Assembly (NCBI GenBank): GCA_023935145.1
Contig: CM043704.1
Span: forward strand, 93,669,373 to 93,733,372
Length of the DNA: 64,000 bases
Direction of reading: 5' to 3'
DNA from: Bretschneidera sinensis
Lineage: Eukaryota; Streptophyta; Magnoliopsida; Brassicales; Akaniaceae
The notes under the pieces are model-generated. The model was given only the letters and a program-made list of their open reading frames with translations. It was not told the origin of the DNA and did no database searches. Positions 1-12,349 of this stretch are shown in pieces. The translations under genes and the position numbers were made by a program. Positions within the stretch are counted from its first letter, which is position 1; the number at the start of each line of letters is the position of its first letter.

Positions 1-2003
1 TGGAAATCTCCAAATATATCTCCAGTCACAGGTTCTTTGCATGGAACTCCTAGTATTGACACCTTAGTGGAAAAAACAAGCAATAAGCAGTTTAATCTGA
101 GTCAACCAATCAGTAAAATCATCAAGCTGATTGAAGGAATCAGCATAACATCTTCTGTCAATTGTAATACTTCAGAAAAATGCTCAGGGAGAGACCAAAG
201 TTCCTTCCTATTAGCAGCACCTGCAGACTATTTCACCCGTGTTTTCCAGTGGAGAAGATCTGAATTACATGTTGTTCTGCAGCAATTCATTCATACTTGT
301 AATGAAGTGTTGAATGGAAAAGCTAATCTTGAGAATTTTTCCGAGGAATTGTCATCCGCTTTAGACTGGATTTTGAATAACTATGTTACACCTAAAGATG
401 CTTCGAGCACTAGGGATAAAATCAAGAAGCATTTTGGTTGGGATAAATCACAAAGTGAAGATGAAGTTGGGGCTAGAGTGGATAGTTTGCTTCAGGAATC
501 AGATATAGTTCATACATCCACTGAGCAATCATCGTGTTTGAAGTCAGTTGCTTCTTCGCATGACCAAATTTTTTCCTTTCAAATGGAGAGTTCTCAATGT
601 GATCTTCAAGAAGAAAACAGGAAGCTAAAAGATGAGATGAAGAACATGGAAGCCAGGCTGGAGTCAGCAGCTGATAAGAGTGAAGAACTGATGATTAAAC
701 TTCAGGAATCAGAACAAAAGATTGGATACTTACAAATAGAACTAACAACTTTGAAAGAATCAAAAGAAATAATTGATGATCAGATTGAAAATCAAAAGTC
801 AATCAATGAAGACCTTGATACCCAGCTTACAGTTGCTAAAGCTAAACTGAATGAGGTATTCCAGAAGTTTTCATCATTGGAAGTTGAATTGGAATATAGA
901 AATAATTGTTGTGAAGAACTCGAAGGAACGTGTCTTGAGCTTCAACTTCAGCTAGAGAGGTAACAAATGATTTCTTTGTTTTCCCTTCTATTAAAAGTTA
1001 AAACTAAGACAAAAATGTCTTTATTGGAAAAAGAGTTTTGATTTCTATAATATGTTTCTCACAGTGTTGCAAAGAAGGAACCACCTACATATGGCATAAA
1101 TCAAGAGGCAAAGCAATCTAAAAATGTAAGTCAACGAATTGTTCAATTTATAGATGTTACTTCTCTATAGCTGCAAGTACTAAAGCAGCATAGTAATCTA
1201 CCTGAAACAGTTAAACGAAGCGGAAAATAATCTCAAACACGATTATTGCTCAGTGGATGTATGAACTGTATCTGATTCCTGAAGTAAACCTTCCACTCTA
1301 GCCCCAACTTCATCTTCAGCTATTAAATACATCCACATTACAATAATGATAAATTATATGATAGTTTAGTCATTTCACTAAGTAATTAATACTCTATGTT
1401 TTGCACAGAGCTGAACTTCTCATAGATAAACAAACCTTCAGAAGCAGATGGAAAAACTAAACCAATTGTTAAGATTCTGTATTGATATGAATGCTTCTGT
1501 TCAAACGTGTGCAGGGTTGGGAGCTTGCAGCGGCTTCTGTGAAGTTAGCGGAGTGCCAAGAAACCATTCTGAACCTGGGGAAGCAGTTAAAGGCAATGTC
1601 TTCACCATGTGATGCAGCACTCGCCAACAAGGTCCTGTCCAGCACAGATGCTGCAACCACTGCAAGTAATAACAAGAAGTTGAGCAAACGCTCCTCTTTA
1701 CGTGATCAAATGCTAGCTGAAGATGGTCCTAAAGCAAATATTCCTAAATCTCCGAACGCAAAAGGTACTTTATGCAATGAAGACTCACAGGAACCTTCCC
1801 TTCTTCTGTCCGGTAATTGTAATGCCTTGGTGGTTTACACTTCAAATGCATATCCTGTTTCAAAGAATGAAGCCATCAATACTGGTGTTGCGACTCTGTC
1901 TATTGTGCCTATTAAGAAACCAGGGGTTGGTTTTCTACGGAAGCTACTGCTGAGAAGGAAGAAAGGGAGCAACAAGAAATCTCGATCCTTAAGGTATGAC
2001 TAG
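1..2003 (+). CDS. Filament-like plant protein (FPP family), 3' portion
   Basis: This is the C-terminal part of a long coiled-coil protein of the plant-specific FPP (DUF869) family, perhaps FPP7-like. FPPs are filament-like proteins proposed to act in cytoskeleton or microtubule-associated structure. Exons are 1-959 (open on the left edge), 1065-1125 and 1515-2003, joined by GT-AG introns with matching phases, giving 502 residues here. Heptad-rich coiled coil runs from about residue 195 to 345. The conserved stretch GWELAAASVKLAECQETI opens the last exon. The tail is basic (FLRKLLLRRKKGSNKKSRS), as is usual for the family. The 5' part lies outside the window, and the open frame continues to base 1 with no start codon needed. 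The next gene is convergent. The family call is firm; the paralogue number is a guess. Confidence 0.9.
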
Positions 2004-3090
2004 GGGAAAGTTTAAGAAGCCAAGGCTGCCATGGCAGCAAACACAGGTGCTTGATCAAGCAATAAATTTAGCAGTTCACCTGGTTCAGTTATCGAGTATT
2101 TTGGCGTTTGGATTTCCACTTTGATTATTGGAGATGGTGTAAGTTTGCACTGTTTTATAATATGAGAGAGAAATTTGTCCCTTCTCTCTCTCTTTTGCTG
2201 AATAAGATTTGTATAGTCTCTTGACTGCTAATGTACATATGTGTGGGTTTTTTAAGGCATTAGAGAGCCTGGATAGTTTCCCATAATTAATGAGAAAATG
2301 ACACTCTGCTAGAGAGTTACTGTTGTTTATGAGATTAAAGTTTGCACCTTTCAGGTGTTGAGTCATAACTGAGCTGCTGATAATTAACTCCCCTCTCAAG
2401 TAATATTTGCACTTCCTAGAGAGATATTTAACTTTTGAGTTTTTTATGTCAAGTTCTAGATCAAGATTCTCACCCAAGAGGAATTTGGGCTCCAAGGCAA
2501 TATTTACACTTTGGTTCAAAAGCTAAACATTGTTTAATTGCAAATAATAACTACGTGAAAAAAAAATTATTTAGACTTTGCCTAGTAGACTATATCAATC
2601 ATCAATTGTTGTTTTAGATAGTTTGAAAATTTATTAAATTGTTGAGATTTTGAAATCCCAATCTACAATGCATATGTCAGGCAGAATCTAAGTAAAGAAT
2701 TTATCACTACGCAGATCTCAATTTGGAGGCTAAACTTAATGTTGTTTTGGTTTTTGTGCTCTGCTAGATGGTTAAGGCTCTGTTAGGTTATAATGGGAGT
2801 AATGGGTAAGAACTCCCTTGTATAACGTAGTGTTTACTAGCCAATTAACACAATTCATCATTTCCTCAAGATAATGCCTTTATAGGGGGTAAAGAGAAAG
2901 GAAGAAAGTTTACCTTGCTCAAAATCTCAAAATTTAACATTTTCTTGAACCATATCATAACATAACCGTATGAAGATAACTTAAAAATGAAGAAAGTCAT
3001 TTTTTTTTCTGTAAGCCGGCCGAAAATATTTGGAAGCCAAAAAAAGAGCTACTAGTCATATTTTCAGCCACAGGTCTATCTCATTGCTTC
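2004..3090. other. Convergent intergenic region
   Basis: This lies between two genes that point at each other. It should hold both 3' UTRs. An AATAAA-type signal for the + gene lies near 2061, about 60 bases after its stop. I see no further coding exon, repeat or RNA gene. Confidence 0.5.
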
Positions 3091-6000
3091 TTAGTCTCTG
3101 TACAGAACAAATCTTGCAATTTCAACGAGTCCAGCTTCTTTATAACATTCAGCAATGCGCTCCAGAGAGTCAGCCCAGGTTCCTTCAATGGAAGCTAAAT
3201 CCAACAGAAAGGCAGCTTCATCCAATGAAATCTACATGAAAACATCAAAATGAACATGAAAACTTATAGAACTGCATTCTATAAAAGGTTTGCCCTTATA
3301 CAAAGTACACAATTTCACATCAGACAAAAGAACTCTATTACAGTGATAATACCTGCGCAGGTGCCTTTCCCTTCTTCATATCTTCCTGTCTACCCTCTTT
3401 GCTGACCTTCTCTTGGATGTATTCAATTTGCTCATCCTCCCATTGTGCAATACCGGCAACTTCCTGATCAGTGCCAAGAAATATTATCACACTGAGCAGG
3501 AAAAAATGGAAGTTAATGGGAAGTGATGATCGAATCTGAAAGAACATAAAATGATCAAAGAAAGTTCCTATGCCTCGTATGCACAGCCTAATGTCCACCA
3601 TGGCGATTTCAAAGCCACCCTTGCAGCATCTTTTGCTTCTGAATTACGTCCTACCCTACAAATATCAATTTAAAGATTTATCTTTAGAAATGTTGAAGTT
3701 CATGTAAGTCAGCATTATAAGAAAATAGTCAAAATACTCGGACAAGATTGGTACGAACTTCTGCAAAATCTCTGCATAATACACGAAAGGCCGTCCAAAG
3801 CCTGGAAAGAGGTCCTTCTTTGTATAGAACTCTCCTGTGACCATAGCTGAAACCTTCCACCAAAAGTGTGGAATTTTTTTTTGGAAAACAGCTCCAAAGG
3901 AACAACAATCATAAGCTAAGGACCAAAACTAGAAAAATCTTACATGATCCCCCTGCTCAAAATGTCGCATTACTTTACGCTCCAATACATCTGGAAACAG
4001 TCCGACCTGATGAAGGAGCAATGAATTGTTTAATTATGGAAGCCCATCTGACACAACTCTTTTCTTCCTTACACACACACAAAAACAAAAAACAAAAAAA
4101 GATAAGTTGTTTAAAACACAACTAAATTATTCTCTACATCTTGAAAAAGTTCTGCTGTACCTCTTTTAAGAGATAACTATCAAGGTTTTCAATCTTAGAT
4201 TCAGCAAAATCACCCCTTCTGTAAAGTTTTTCACCAGCCTCCGCTGAAGCATGATATAGTTCATCGTTACTTTCATGCAAGTCATTGGCATCTTCTTCAA
4301 CCAGAACTCGATGAATATACTGATCTACCTGGGTTTCAAAAGCTGAAACTTTTAAGTTGTCTTTGTGAAAATATGAGAAATATTCTGTAATAGAGAGCTT
4401 GAGCTATGAACTGTTTGCTCAACTCTTATTTACCAACCCAAAAAGAAGTGGATCCCACATAATCCAGGTAATTCACTATAAAGCATAAACCATCTAATTA
4501 TACACATTAATTTCATGCTCTCAGTTTAATGTATTACATTTTTGGCTAAAAGCCACACCCCATGCTTGCGAACTTCCACAACTGGCATCTCCATTCTGTG
4601 TGAATAGCAATAGTCGTTGAAGACAAATTAAGCAGTAAACCTATACCAATATATATATGCAACTTTGCAACAGAAATCAAATAGAATATGAAATTAAAAT
4701 TTAAAATCTCTTACCCCGGTGGTGCTGTTGGCCAGCGCAGTAATGCAGTTACAGAACCTATTGTCAAGGAATAACAGGTGCTAATCATCAAAAAACCTCC
4801 CCGTGAGAAGTTTCATTGAAAAACTGCTCACAAATAACGAGTTGCTTATAATGTATGTAAATGTTAAATTGTTTATCTAACCTGAGTGATTTTCTGAAAG
4901 AGGAATAGCAATGGGGATCAACCCTTGCTTAGCTCCAGGGGAAATGATGGTTTCACCTGTAATTAAGCAAATAAGTAAACAATAGAAATTCATGAACAAA
5001 TATGACACGGAATTAAGAAGTAAGTTTTATATTTTCAGGGCAGAATGCATGTTGTGAATTGTACAAAACTGAATAAACACATTCAAGATGAATTCTCGAG
5101 TGGGGAATTACGAAATTATTAAAGACAAATTGATATGCTGATTGAATCATAAACTCAAAGACAAATACTTAACATTTGAAATGCCTTGCAAATTTAGTGA
5201 AAACGTAAAGATCAAACAAGGAAAGAAAATCAGAGCAAAGAATGAGAAAGAAAATCTGTTCTGGGCCATTTTCTATGTCATGAATAAACTTGGAGATACA
5301 GTGAATGCAAAAAGACAAAGTGTGGGCTTTATTAAGGAACTTTTCCGGAAGAAGGAAAATTTTCTTTCATCCTCATACAAATACAACCTTTAAGTGAATC
5401 ATTGACTGTAATAAAAATTCAACGATGCAATAAAACATCTATGACCCTGATATGCAGTCATAAAGGATTAGAGTGGGAGATACCGCAGATCACACCACAG
5501 GTAAGTATTCTGTAAGCTACGAATACAATCAGCATACCGACATGCACGAGATCATTTCTACATTACATATGTTTCAATGGCTCTCTGTAAGGAATCATTT
5601 GAGGGAAAAATCAAATATCATCCCATGATTTGTCAGGAATCCTAATTAAGTACTTTGCTTATCAGTAAGGAAAACATATCAACCTTGGGATTTATCAGGC
5701 ATGCTTATCAAACAGATGTGCTCTGTTTATGTTATAACATGAGCCTAAGAACCACAAAACCACAAATGTCCATTCCTTGGCATTAATCATAAAAAAAAAG
5801 ATCCTTGAATCATATAATTTTCCATGTTATATTCAGGTTGCTTCATAAGTGTACAAGGTAAATTTGTCAAATAATGCATCACCTACATCTCAGAAGAAGA
5901 TGTAGCAGCAGTCAATAGGATAAGCAATGCATACCTTTAGTTTGAAGCATTTTCAGCAAGTGGTGAAGATGCTCAGGAGGTTGAGTGGCAGCTACACCTT

Positions 6001-6714
6001 TGATGAATGATATATGGCCTGCAACAAAAGATAATGTCTTAACTCTTAAGGACCTATGTTCAAAGATAGTAGGAGAATAAACTAAATCAATTGAAACATC
6101 AAAATTTTTGGACCAAAGACAGTGGGGAGAAAGAAAATGAAAACTATCCAACCCTATCCTAAAAAACAAAGAGAGAGAGAGAGAGAGAGGAAATAAGTTG
6201 CTTATATCACATGAAACCTTTCTTTTTATTGGTATATATAAACTGGGTTTAATAATGCATCGTTTATCTCACTATTGTGCTACTGAATTTCAAGAACCTC
6301 ACTACCCATTTGTACTTTTTAGTACGAATCAAACGTATGTTAATGCACGTCGGTCTTCCATTGCAGTTTACCACATTTACTTGCAGTAGAGGCTTAATCA
6401 GAAAAAACCCAGTTCAATAGAGCAAAAACTAATACTACCACCGTATACAATTGAACTAAATTGAATTATTGACCTATATATTATGATTAAGAAATTAAAA
6501 TTTTCAAAAACGAATAAGCAACCAATATTTTGGCCCTTGGCTTGCTTGATTTGGATGATAAAGAAATGTTTTGATTTCAATCTAAAAAAACTGAATTGTA
6601 CAAAATGTGATTACCAGAAGCAGAAGAGCATCTAACCCGAGATCTGACGTGGGGAATAGGGAGTGTGGTAGCAGGAGGAGTTCTGTGAACCATTCCCATC
6701 ATTCCTACCTTCAT
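3091..6714 (-). CDS. Conserved plastid-targeted plant protein (eleven exons)
   Basis: Exons in transcript order are 6615-6714, 5935-6018, 4882-4956, 4715-4757, 4538-4595, 4161-4328, 3944-4006, 3744/3755-3853, 3574-3655, 3353-3463 and 3091-3231, giving about 344 residues. The first exon is a Ser/Thr/Arg-rich, acid-poor leader (MKVGMMGMVHRTPPATT...) like a chloroplast transit peptide. The body carries stretches conserved in land plants: GHISFIKGVAATQPPEHLHHLL, SPGAKQGLIPIAIPLS, LLRWPTAPPGMEMPVVEVRK, and IAQWEDEQIEYIQEKVS. It ends ARFVLYRD. I know this as a plastid family without a recognisable enzymatic domain. It may be the ATP-synthase-biogenesis factor CGLD11/BFA3, but I am not sure of that link. 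Phases agree at every junction except the 3' end of exon 8, where no canonical donor gives the expected residues. Exon 9 ends at a GC donor. Confidence 0.75.
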
Positions 6715-8002
6715 TTTCTTCCTTTGTTACAACTCCACTTACAGCTCTACCGTTTCTTTAGCTAACAGAGGATAAGAGCCCAACCCACTTTTGCACAACC
6801 ATGGCCATACAAGTTTCTAGCCTTTAGCGTATCTTCATTTTCTTTCTAGAAATTTGTCATCATTTCAGTTTGCCTTTTTATGATTTTTATTATTTTTCAA
6901 AATGCTTTAGAATTTCGAATAGTCAAAATCTAGACACACGTAAAGCATATAGGATCTTAGAGAAAAATCGAGACATTCTCGTAAGAGTTTAAAAATTTAA
7001 TACGAGAAAGTTTTGAGTGTATTAAAATTTTGAGTTGTTAAGTAAAAGGAGTATTTACAATTGTTAAATTATTGTGTTTTATATTTGATTTGATGGATTT
7101 TAGAAATAAAATTTCAACAAAATTCAATGATGTCACTTTGCTATAAACCATAAAAACTGATAAATTGTTGTGTTTTACATTTGAATTGATGAATTTTAAA
7201 GGTAAAATTTCAACAAAATTCAATGACCTCATTTTGCTACAAACAATAAAAATTGTTAAATTGTTGATTTTTATATTTAAATTGATAGATTTTAAAGGTA
7301 AAATTTCAACAAAATTCAATGATGACACTTAGTTACAAACCATAAAAACATTATATATATATATATATATATCTTAAGAAGTGAAATAAAATCTAGGAAT
7401 ACAATGTAGAAATAAAATAAAATTTTCTTTTAATGTTTTTTAGTTAGCAACATTAGTTTTGTGTATATTACTTCAAAAAAAGTATTTAGATGTCTTGAAA
7501 TGTTGAGTTAAATTCTCAAGGCAACAAATTTTATGTATAAGAAGGATTTTTAGCTAAATACTAAAAATGTAGTAAATTAAAACAAAAAAAAGGTGAATGT
7601 TTAAAAAAAAACCCAAATAAGTGAGGCTTTAATAAACATAGAAAATGTGTTGATCTCTAAAGCTCAAGAACATCTTCCCTCCAATTTGAATCATGTCTCA
7701 ATTTCTGGTCATCAGTATACTGTTCCCAAAACAACCAAACAAATAGCTTCAATGAACTCATTTTCTAGTACCAAAGAAAATGAACTCATTTATACTCCAA
7801 TTGGATCAGAGAGACAATCTGACATTAAGTTGAGAACTCAGTTACAAAGGCCATTAAAGTTTTATATGAGGTGAAGAACAATGACTCAAATAATTTTTTT
7901 TCCTTTCTATACTAAAACAGAACATTATTTCCTCTTACAATCTAATATGTATATGAATTCATCACAGATACATCTTGTATAGTCAAATCTGTATGTTGAT
8001 CT
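6715..8002. other. Intergenic region, AT-rich with a minisatellite
   Basis: This separates two minus-strand genes. It contains the upstream region of the plastid-protein gene, a three-copy 96-bp repeat (7062-7349), a TA microsatellite near 7353-7372, and the 3' region of the WSD gene. A 75-codon open frame at 7647-7874 (+) has no recognisable content. Confidence 0.5.
7062..7349. repeat. 96-bp minisatellite, three tandem copies
   Basis: Units are about 7062-7157, 7158-7252 and 7253-7349. All share the core AAATTTCAACAAAATTCAATG and a following CATAAAAA-type tail. The period is a multiple of three, so the minus strand reads as a 32-residue repeat, but base composition and context do not suggest a gene. 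Confidence 0.8.
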
Positions 8003-11000
8003 TTATTCTTTCCCCTCCTTTTCTACTAGGGAAATCTCTCGATTAGGTATAGTCGCCTCCTTCAATTCGAGCAAAGCATCTTCGAAGCACTTGGCAAGAA
8101 ATTCTGGGTCAGGGATGATGTCTTTAGCAACCATGATTTGCATATCAGCCCTTCCTGCATAGCTCACCATGTGCATTGTGAGTGCCTGCATTATTAACCA
8201 ACATAAAACCTCATGTTAAGTTAGCACATTTATCCTATATGCTATCTGTTACTCGGATTTGGGAACGGATGTCGGATGTAGGACTGACCACAAGTTGAGC
8301 TATTTGTGAGCCGTTCGTGGCTCAGTTCGATCTTTTCGAGCAACGAGCTGAGCTCGAGTTTCAAGTCAAGCTCATTTAGTTAATCAAGTTGAGCTCGAGC
8401 AATGAGAAGCTCGGTTCGTTTGGCTCGCGAACTGACTCGATCATAATTTTTTATTAATATTTTATATTTTATTTCTATTAAATATATTTTCTCTTTTAAT
8501 TTAAGAAGTGAACTCATCAAGCTCGGGCTCATTTGAGCTCAAGTCACACTCGAACTAAATCGAGCCGAGCCGAGTTCAATCTCACTAAAATGACCTCGAG
8601 CATGGGTTTTCAAGCTCAGCTCAAGCTCAATTAATAAGGCTGCGAGCCGAGCTCGAGTTTTCAAATACTCGGCTCGTGGCCAGCCTTAGTCGGATGTGGA
8701 TACGTGTCCGACACAAGTATTTTTAGTACTTTTTCATGTTATTGAACATGCTTTGAATACGTGTCTGACACTAGTACTTCCAGTTGGAGCAACAGTCTTC
8801 CTATGTTTATAATAAACCAGAAGAACTAGGAAATTAAATAAAGCGAGGTTAGGGACCTTACATGAGGAATGCTGGATGTATTAACCCTGAGGTAAGTTAC
8901 AGGATTTCCTACAATTGTGATCTCTTCTTGAGGACCAACAACATTCGATATCGTAAAGGTAGTATTACAAATAATCCTATAATTAAGCAAGCTTGCATAC
9001 TGCAATAGAAAAGGAATAGAATTATCAGTTAACTGAACAAAAACAAAAATCATAGTAGAGGGGAAATCTACAAACTTTTCATAGTTCAATAACATGTGAT
9101 TTTATCTTCACCTTTGGTCCTAACCAGGACATCACTAAATCACCAAGTTTGTACGAGAAGTAAGCCTCCAGAGATTTTTTCTTCCTATCTACCATTGATT
9201 TTGCACTCTTTAGGCAATGTATGGGATCAGCGCAGGCCTTTTGACAATAAACAGGCAGGAGAAGAATGCCAAATTTGTTACCCCATCGTGATCTTGAATT
9301 GTCTTTCATCATATCAGATATCTCCTGGATCAAAAACAGTCATTTCCATCGAACCCCAACAGTTTTTTGATGATAAAAAGAGAAGGGTAGTTGTTGAAAA
9401 TAGTTGAGAAACAAGAAAAGACATAGGTTACCTGTAATCCTGGTTGTTCTCTTAAATTAACCATAGCTAACCCTGTTATTCGAAGCTCCTTTGGGAAATC
9501 TAGTAATAAAAATTGAGCAGAGAATCTACCGTATTACCCAATTGGTATTCTTTAATGCTATATCAAAATGTATAAGTACGATAGCAGCTACTGGAAAAGA
9601 ATTTTTACCAACGGGAGATCTGTGAACCAAATATCTTGATAGCCCTGAGGCTACTACCGCAAAAAGAACATCGTTGATCGTCTGTATTGTTGCAGGAAAC
9701 CGGTAAGCACATTCATCTTGATTGAAAGTATAAAGGGTGATTGACACATATCCCCAAAGTACAAGATGATTTTTTTGTAATTACTATACAAAGGTAAAAC
9801 ACTGTTATCATTAAAAAAAAGAGGCCAAAAAAACACAAAATCCTACGGCAAAAACAAGCATGCAACGGTTAATCTCAATCAATTATTGGAGTAGCGTTTT
9901 TCTGTTATTGGTGTGGTGGGCACTTACTAGGAGGATGCAATAAGCTAGCCCGACCTGAGCTCAATCCGAGCCCAGTCCAGATTTTGAACAAGTTATGGTT
10001 GAGATTTTTGAGTTTACGTTGAAAACTTTTTATTCGAATTAAATTTGGATTAAATTAAAATTAAAAAATTTTAGACACTAACCCAACATATAACCCATGA
10101 GTTAAAATTTAATTATATAATTAATATTTTAAAATCATATAGAATATTTAATCTTTTGAAATTTGAATGTACAGTTCAAATAATTTAATTTGTTTTTTAA
10201 AAATTTTATTTACAATATTTAAAATCTAATATTAAAAAAATAATTGGATTAAAGATGCGATTTATGTAATCTGGATTGGACTTGAGCTCGTTATAATTAA
10301 AAAAATTATGATATGAGTTGGGACAGGATGGTTAACCTCTCAACCAAACCAACCCAACCGAACTGTGCACACCCCCCAAGTACTTACCGCATTAGCAAGA
10401 GCACTTTTAACCAGCTTCATGTCCTGAATGGAAAACCTGGCAGTAGCCAACTTTCTGGGCCAGAGCTCTACACCAGCCCCACCGGTGATAACCGTTTCCT
10501 GGTCACGAACCCACAAGCTCCTCAACACAAACTCCACCATATACACCAAGCTAAACCACACCACCACCACCAATTCCCACCACCACCACCAAATCCAATC
10601 CTTCCCTTTCCCTTCCTCCCGCTTCCTTTTCCTTTCCGTCAATGAGGAGGAGGAGGAAACCGTGCTGGGCAAGGCGTCCGCATCATCCTTCCTCCTGCAG
10701 CACGAAAGGAACATCGACATTAAGGAAATCCCATCACCCAGCGCGTGATGGATCCTCAACACCGCGCACCTGTGGGCCTCCAACACGTGGATTTCCCACA
10801 ATGGTTTGTCGTCGCTCAACGGACTACTGACTGATAATTCCGCCACGTACTGATTCACCGCAGCGGTACTGTCGACGAAACCATCGCCGCGCGTGTCAGT
10901 ACTTGTTGTGGGGTCAGCGACGGTGATGAAGTGGCGGCCGATGTCGACGTGGGTCCTCCTCCAGTGCTCGGCGCCGCGGTTGTCGCGCACCATGAGGCTG

Positions 11001-11176
11001 CAGAATCTCGGGTGACGAAACATCATGGAATCCTTGATTGTCGATTTAACTGCGTCCACGTCGATGGGATCCTTCACCCCGATCACGCAGTGGATGATCG
11101 TGTTCATCTCCGGCTGGAGGAAAAGCCTACCGGCCGGTGTCAAAGGCTCGTCGGACGTATTTTCCGGCGAGGCCAT
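8003..11176 (-). CDS. WSD1-like: Wax ester synthase/diacylglycerol O-acyltransferase (WSD1-like)
   Basis: A bifunctional acyltransferase joining fatty acyl-CoA to fatty alcohols (wax esters) or to diacylglycerol. In plants it acts at the ER and feeds cuticular wax. Exons in transcript order are 10388-11176, 9609-9681, 9432-9499, 9112-9324, 8862-8999 and 8003-8185; all junctions are GT-AG and in phase, giving 487 residues against about 480 for Arabidopsis WSD1. The catalytic HHxxxDG motif is intact as HHALGDG at residues 143-149. A Trp-rich hydrophobic segment at about 194-219 fits a membrane anchor. The C-terminal DUF1298-like half has FTISNVVGPQEEI and VSYAGRADMQIMVAKDIIPDPE. The start is the ATG at 11176 (MASPEN); an upstream in-frame TTG was not used. 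Paralogue assignment within the WSD family is not resolved. Confidence 0.93.
8279..8688. mobile_element. hAT-type MITE in the last WSD intron
   Basis: A 410-bp non-autonomous element rich in AGCTCGA words. Imperfect terminal inverted repeats read TAGGACTGACCACAAG on the left and TAAGGCTGGCCACGAG on the right (reverse complement). Perfect 8-bp target-site duplications GTCGGATG lie at 8271-8278 and 8689-8696. An 8-bp TSD is the hAT hallmark. It has no coding capacity. Confidence 0.88.
9947..10376. mobile_element. hAT-like remnant in the first WSD intron
   Basis: The right end, read on the minus strand, begins GGGGGGTGTGCACAGTTCGG, a typical plant hAT/MITE terminus. The left end near 9947 (GCTAGCCCGACCTGAGCTC) is less clear, and I found no TSD. 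The interior is AT-rich with no frame. Confidence 0.4.
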
Positions 11177-12345
11177 GAGAGATAGGGAGACAGATTTTGA
11201 CAGAGACAAAAATTAAAGAGGGGGGTGGGTGTTATGATACTACCAATGTCAGTTAATTATGTACTTCGATGTCAATAGACTGCTTTGGACTTTGATTAGT
11301 TACCTACTGCATTTATATTATAAAATTGTGGGTATTTGTTAATTTCTCTAAGAGAAAAAAAATAGTGGCGATTGTCAATTTGTGAAAAATTGGGGAAAAG
11401 GAATTTGCGGTTGTTATGTTTTTATTGGGTCCTGATCGAAAAATTAAAGTTGCACTAAATGGAAGAAGACGTTGCTTGATAGATGAACGCTAGGGTCAGG
11501 TCACAGGTGGAACGCTGGCAGCCTCTGCCTCTGGTTTCTTCGAATTCACATGTTTTAGATATGATCTTTATGACAGTTTTTTAACGACAAAAACAAAAGT
11601 GACACTGTTTTCTCTGCCTGGGAATTAATTAATTTTTATCTATATATTATTTTATATTCTTTCGACCGATGAAAAGAACAAGTTTGCAGCTTTTTATCAT
11701 AGTTTCTTCTTTTAAAGACGATGTAAAAGTAAAAAGGACAAAAACAAATAGTTTGTTTTTTACTCTCGTTTTTTTTTTTCTCTAACCATTTATACTTTTT
11801 TGGCACACCTAATCTACATATTTTAAAAAAAATCTAGGCTGGCTGCAAATATTATGTCACTGTTCTAGTCAGATTGGTTAAGTGATAAGTATACCGTATG
11901 ACAATTTTGACTTGGCCAGTTCATTGTTAAAAAAGGCCAAGACAACATCAAAACAAGCCAGTTGCAATTTATTGATTGAAAGTCTTCTTTAAATCTCTAT
12001 CCTTTTTTAAATGGTTCACTTAACCAAAATAAAAGTAACTCATTTTATTTTGAATAAAATGAATTACTATTTATTGACAATAACCAATAAATCAATTAGG
12101 ACGTTGGAGCAAACTGAATCAGACACAATAATTTTGGACGTTGCGTGTGGCAACTGGCAAGCACATCTGGAAATGGTTCTTGTGGTGGAATCAGACAATT
12201 TTGGAGCATAGTTATGAGGCTATTACGTAGAAGAAAAATTTTGTGTTCAACATCACAGAAGTCGACTTCACACGTAATTCCACTTACGGCACTGCATGAA
12301 TTCAGACAAATAATATATACATGGAAAATAGTTTGTGTGTTACTC
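11177..12345. other. Region upstream of WSD gene
   Basis: This should contain the WSD promoter. I see no clear TATA box in the first 200 bases and no coding exon. The rest is AT-rich and unremarkable. Confidence 0.4.
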
Positions 12346-12349
12346 CTTA

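Noticed and set aside
7038..7328. 96-residue minus-strand frame made of a 32-residue repeat
   Set aside because: It is the translation of the 96-bp AT-rich minisatellite; the frame stays open because the period is divisible by three.
7647..7874. 75-codon plus-strand frame
   Set aside because: No recognisable domain and no supporting neighbouring exon.
8279..8688. Clustered AGCTCGA words as a regulatory array or CRISPR-like repeat
   Set aside because: Terminal inverted repeats and a perfect 8-bp TSD explain the block as a MITE; spacing is irregular.
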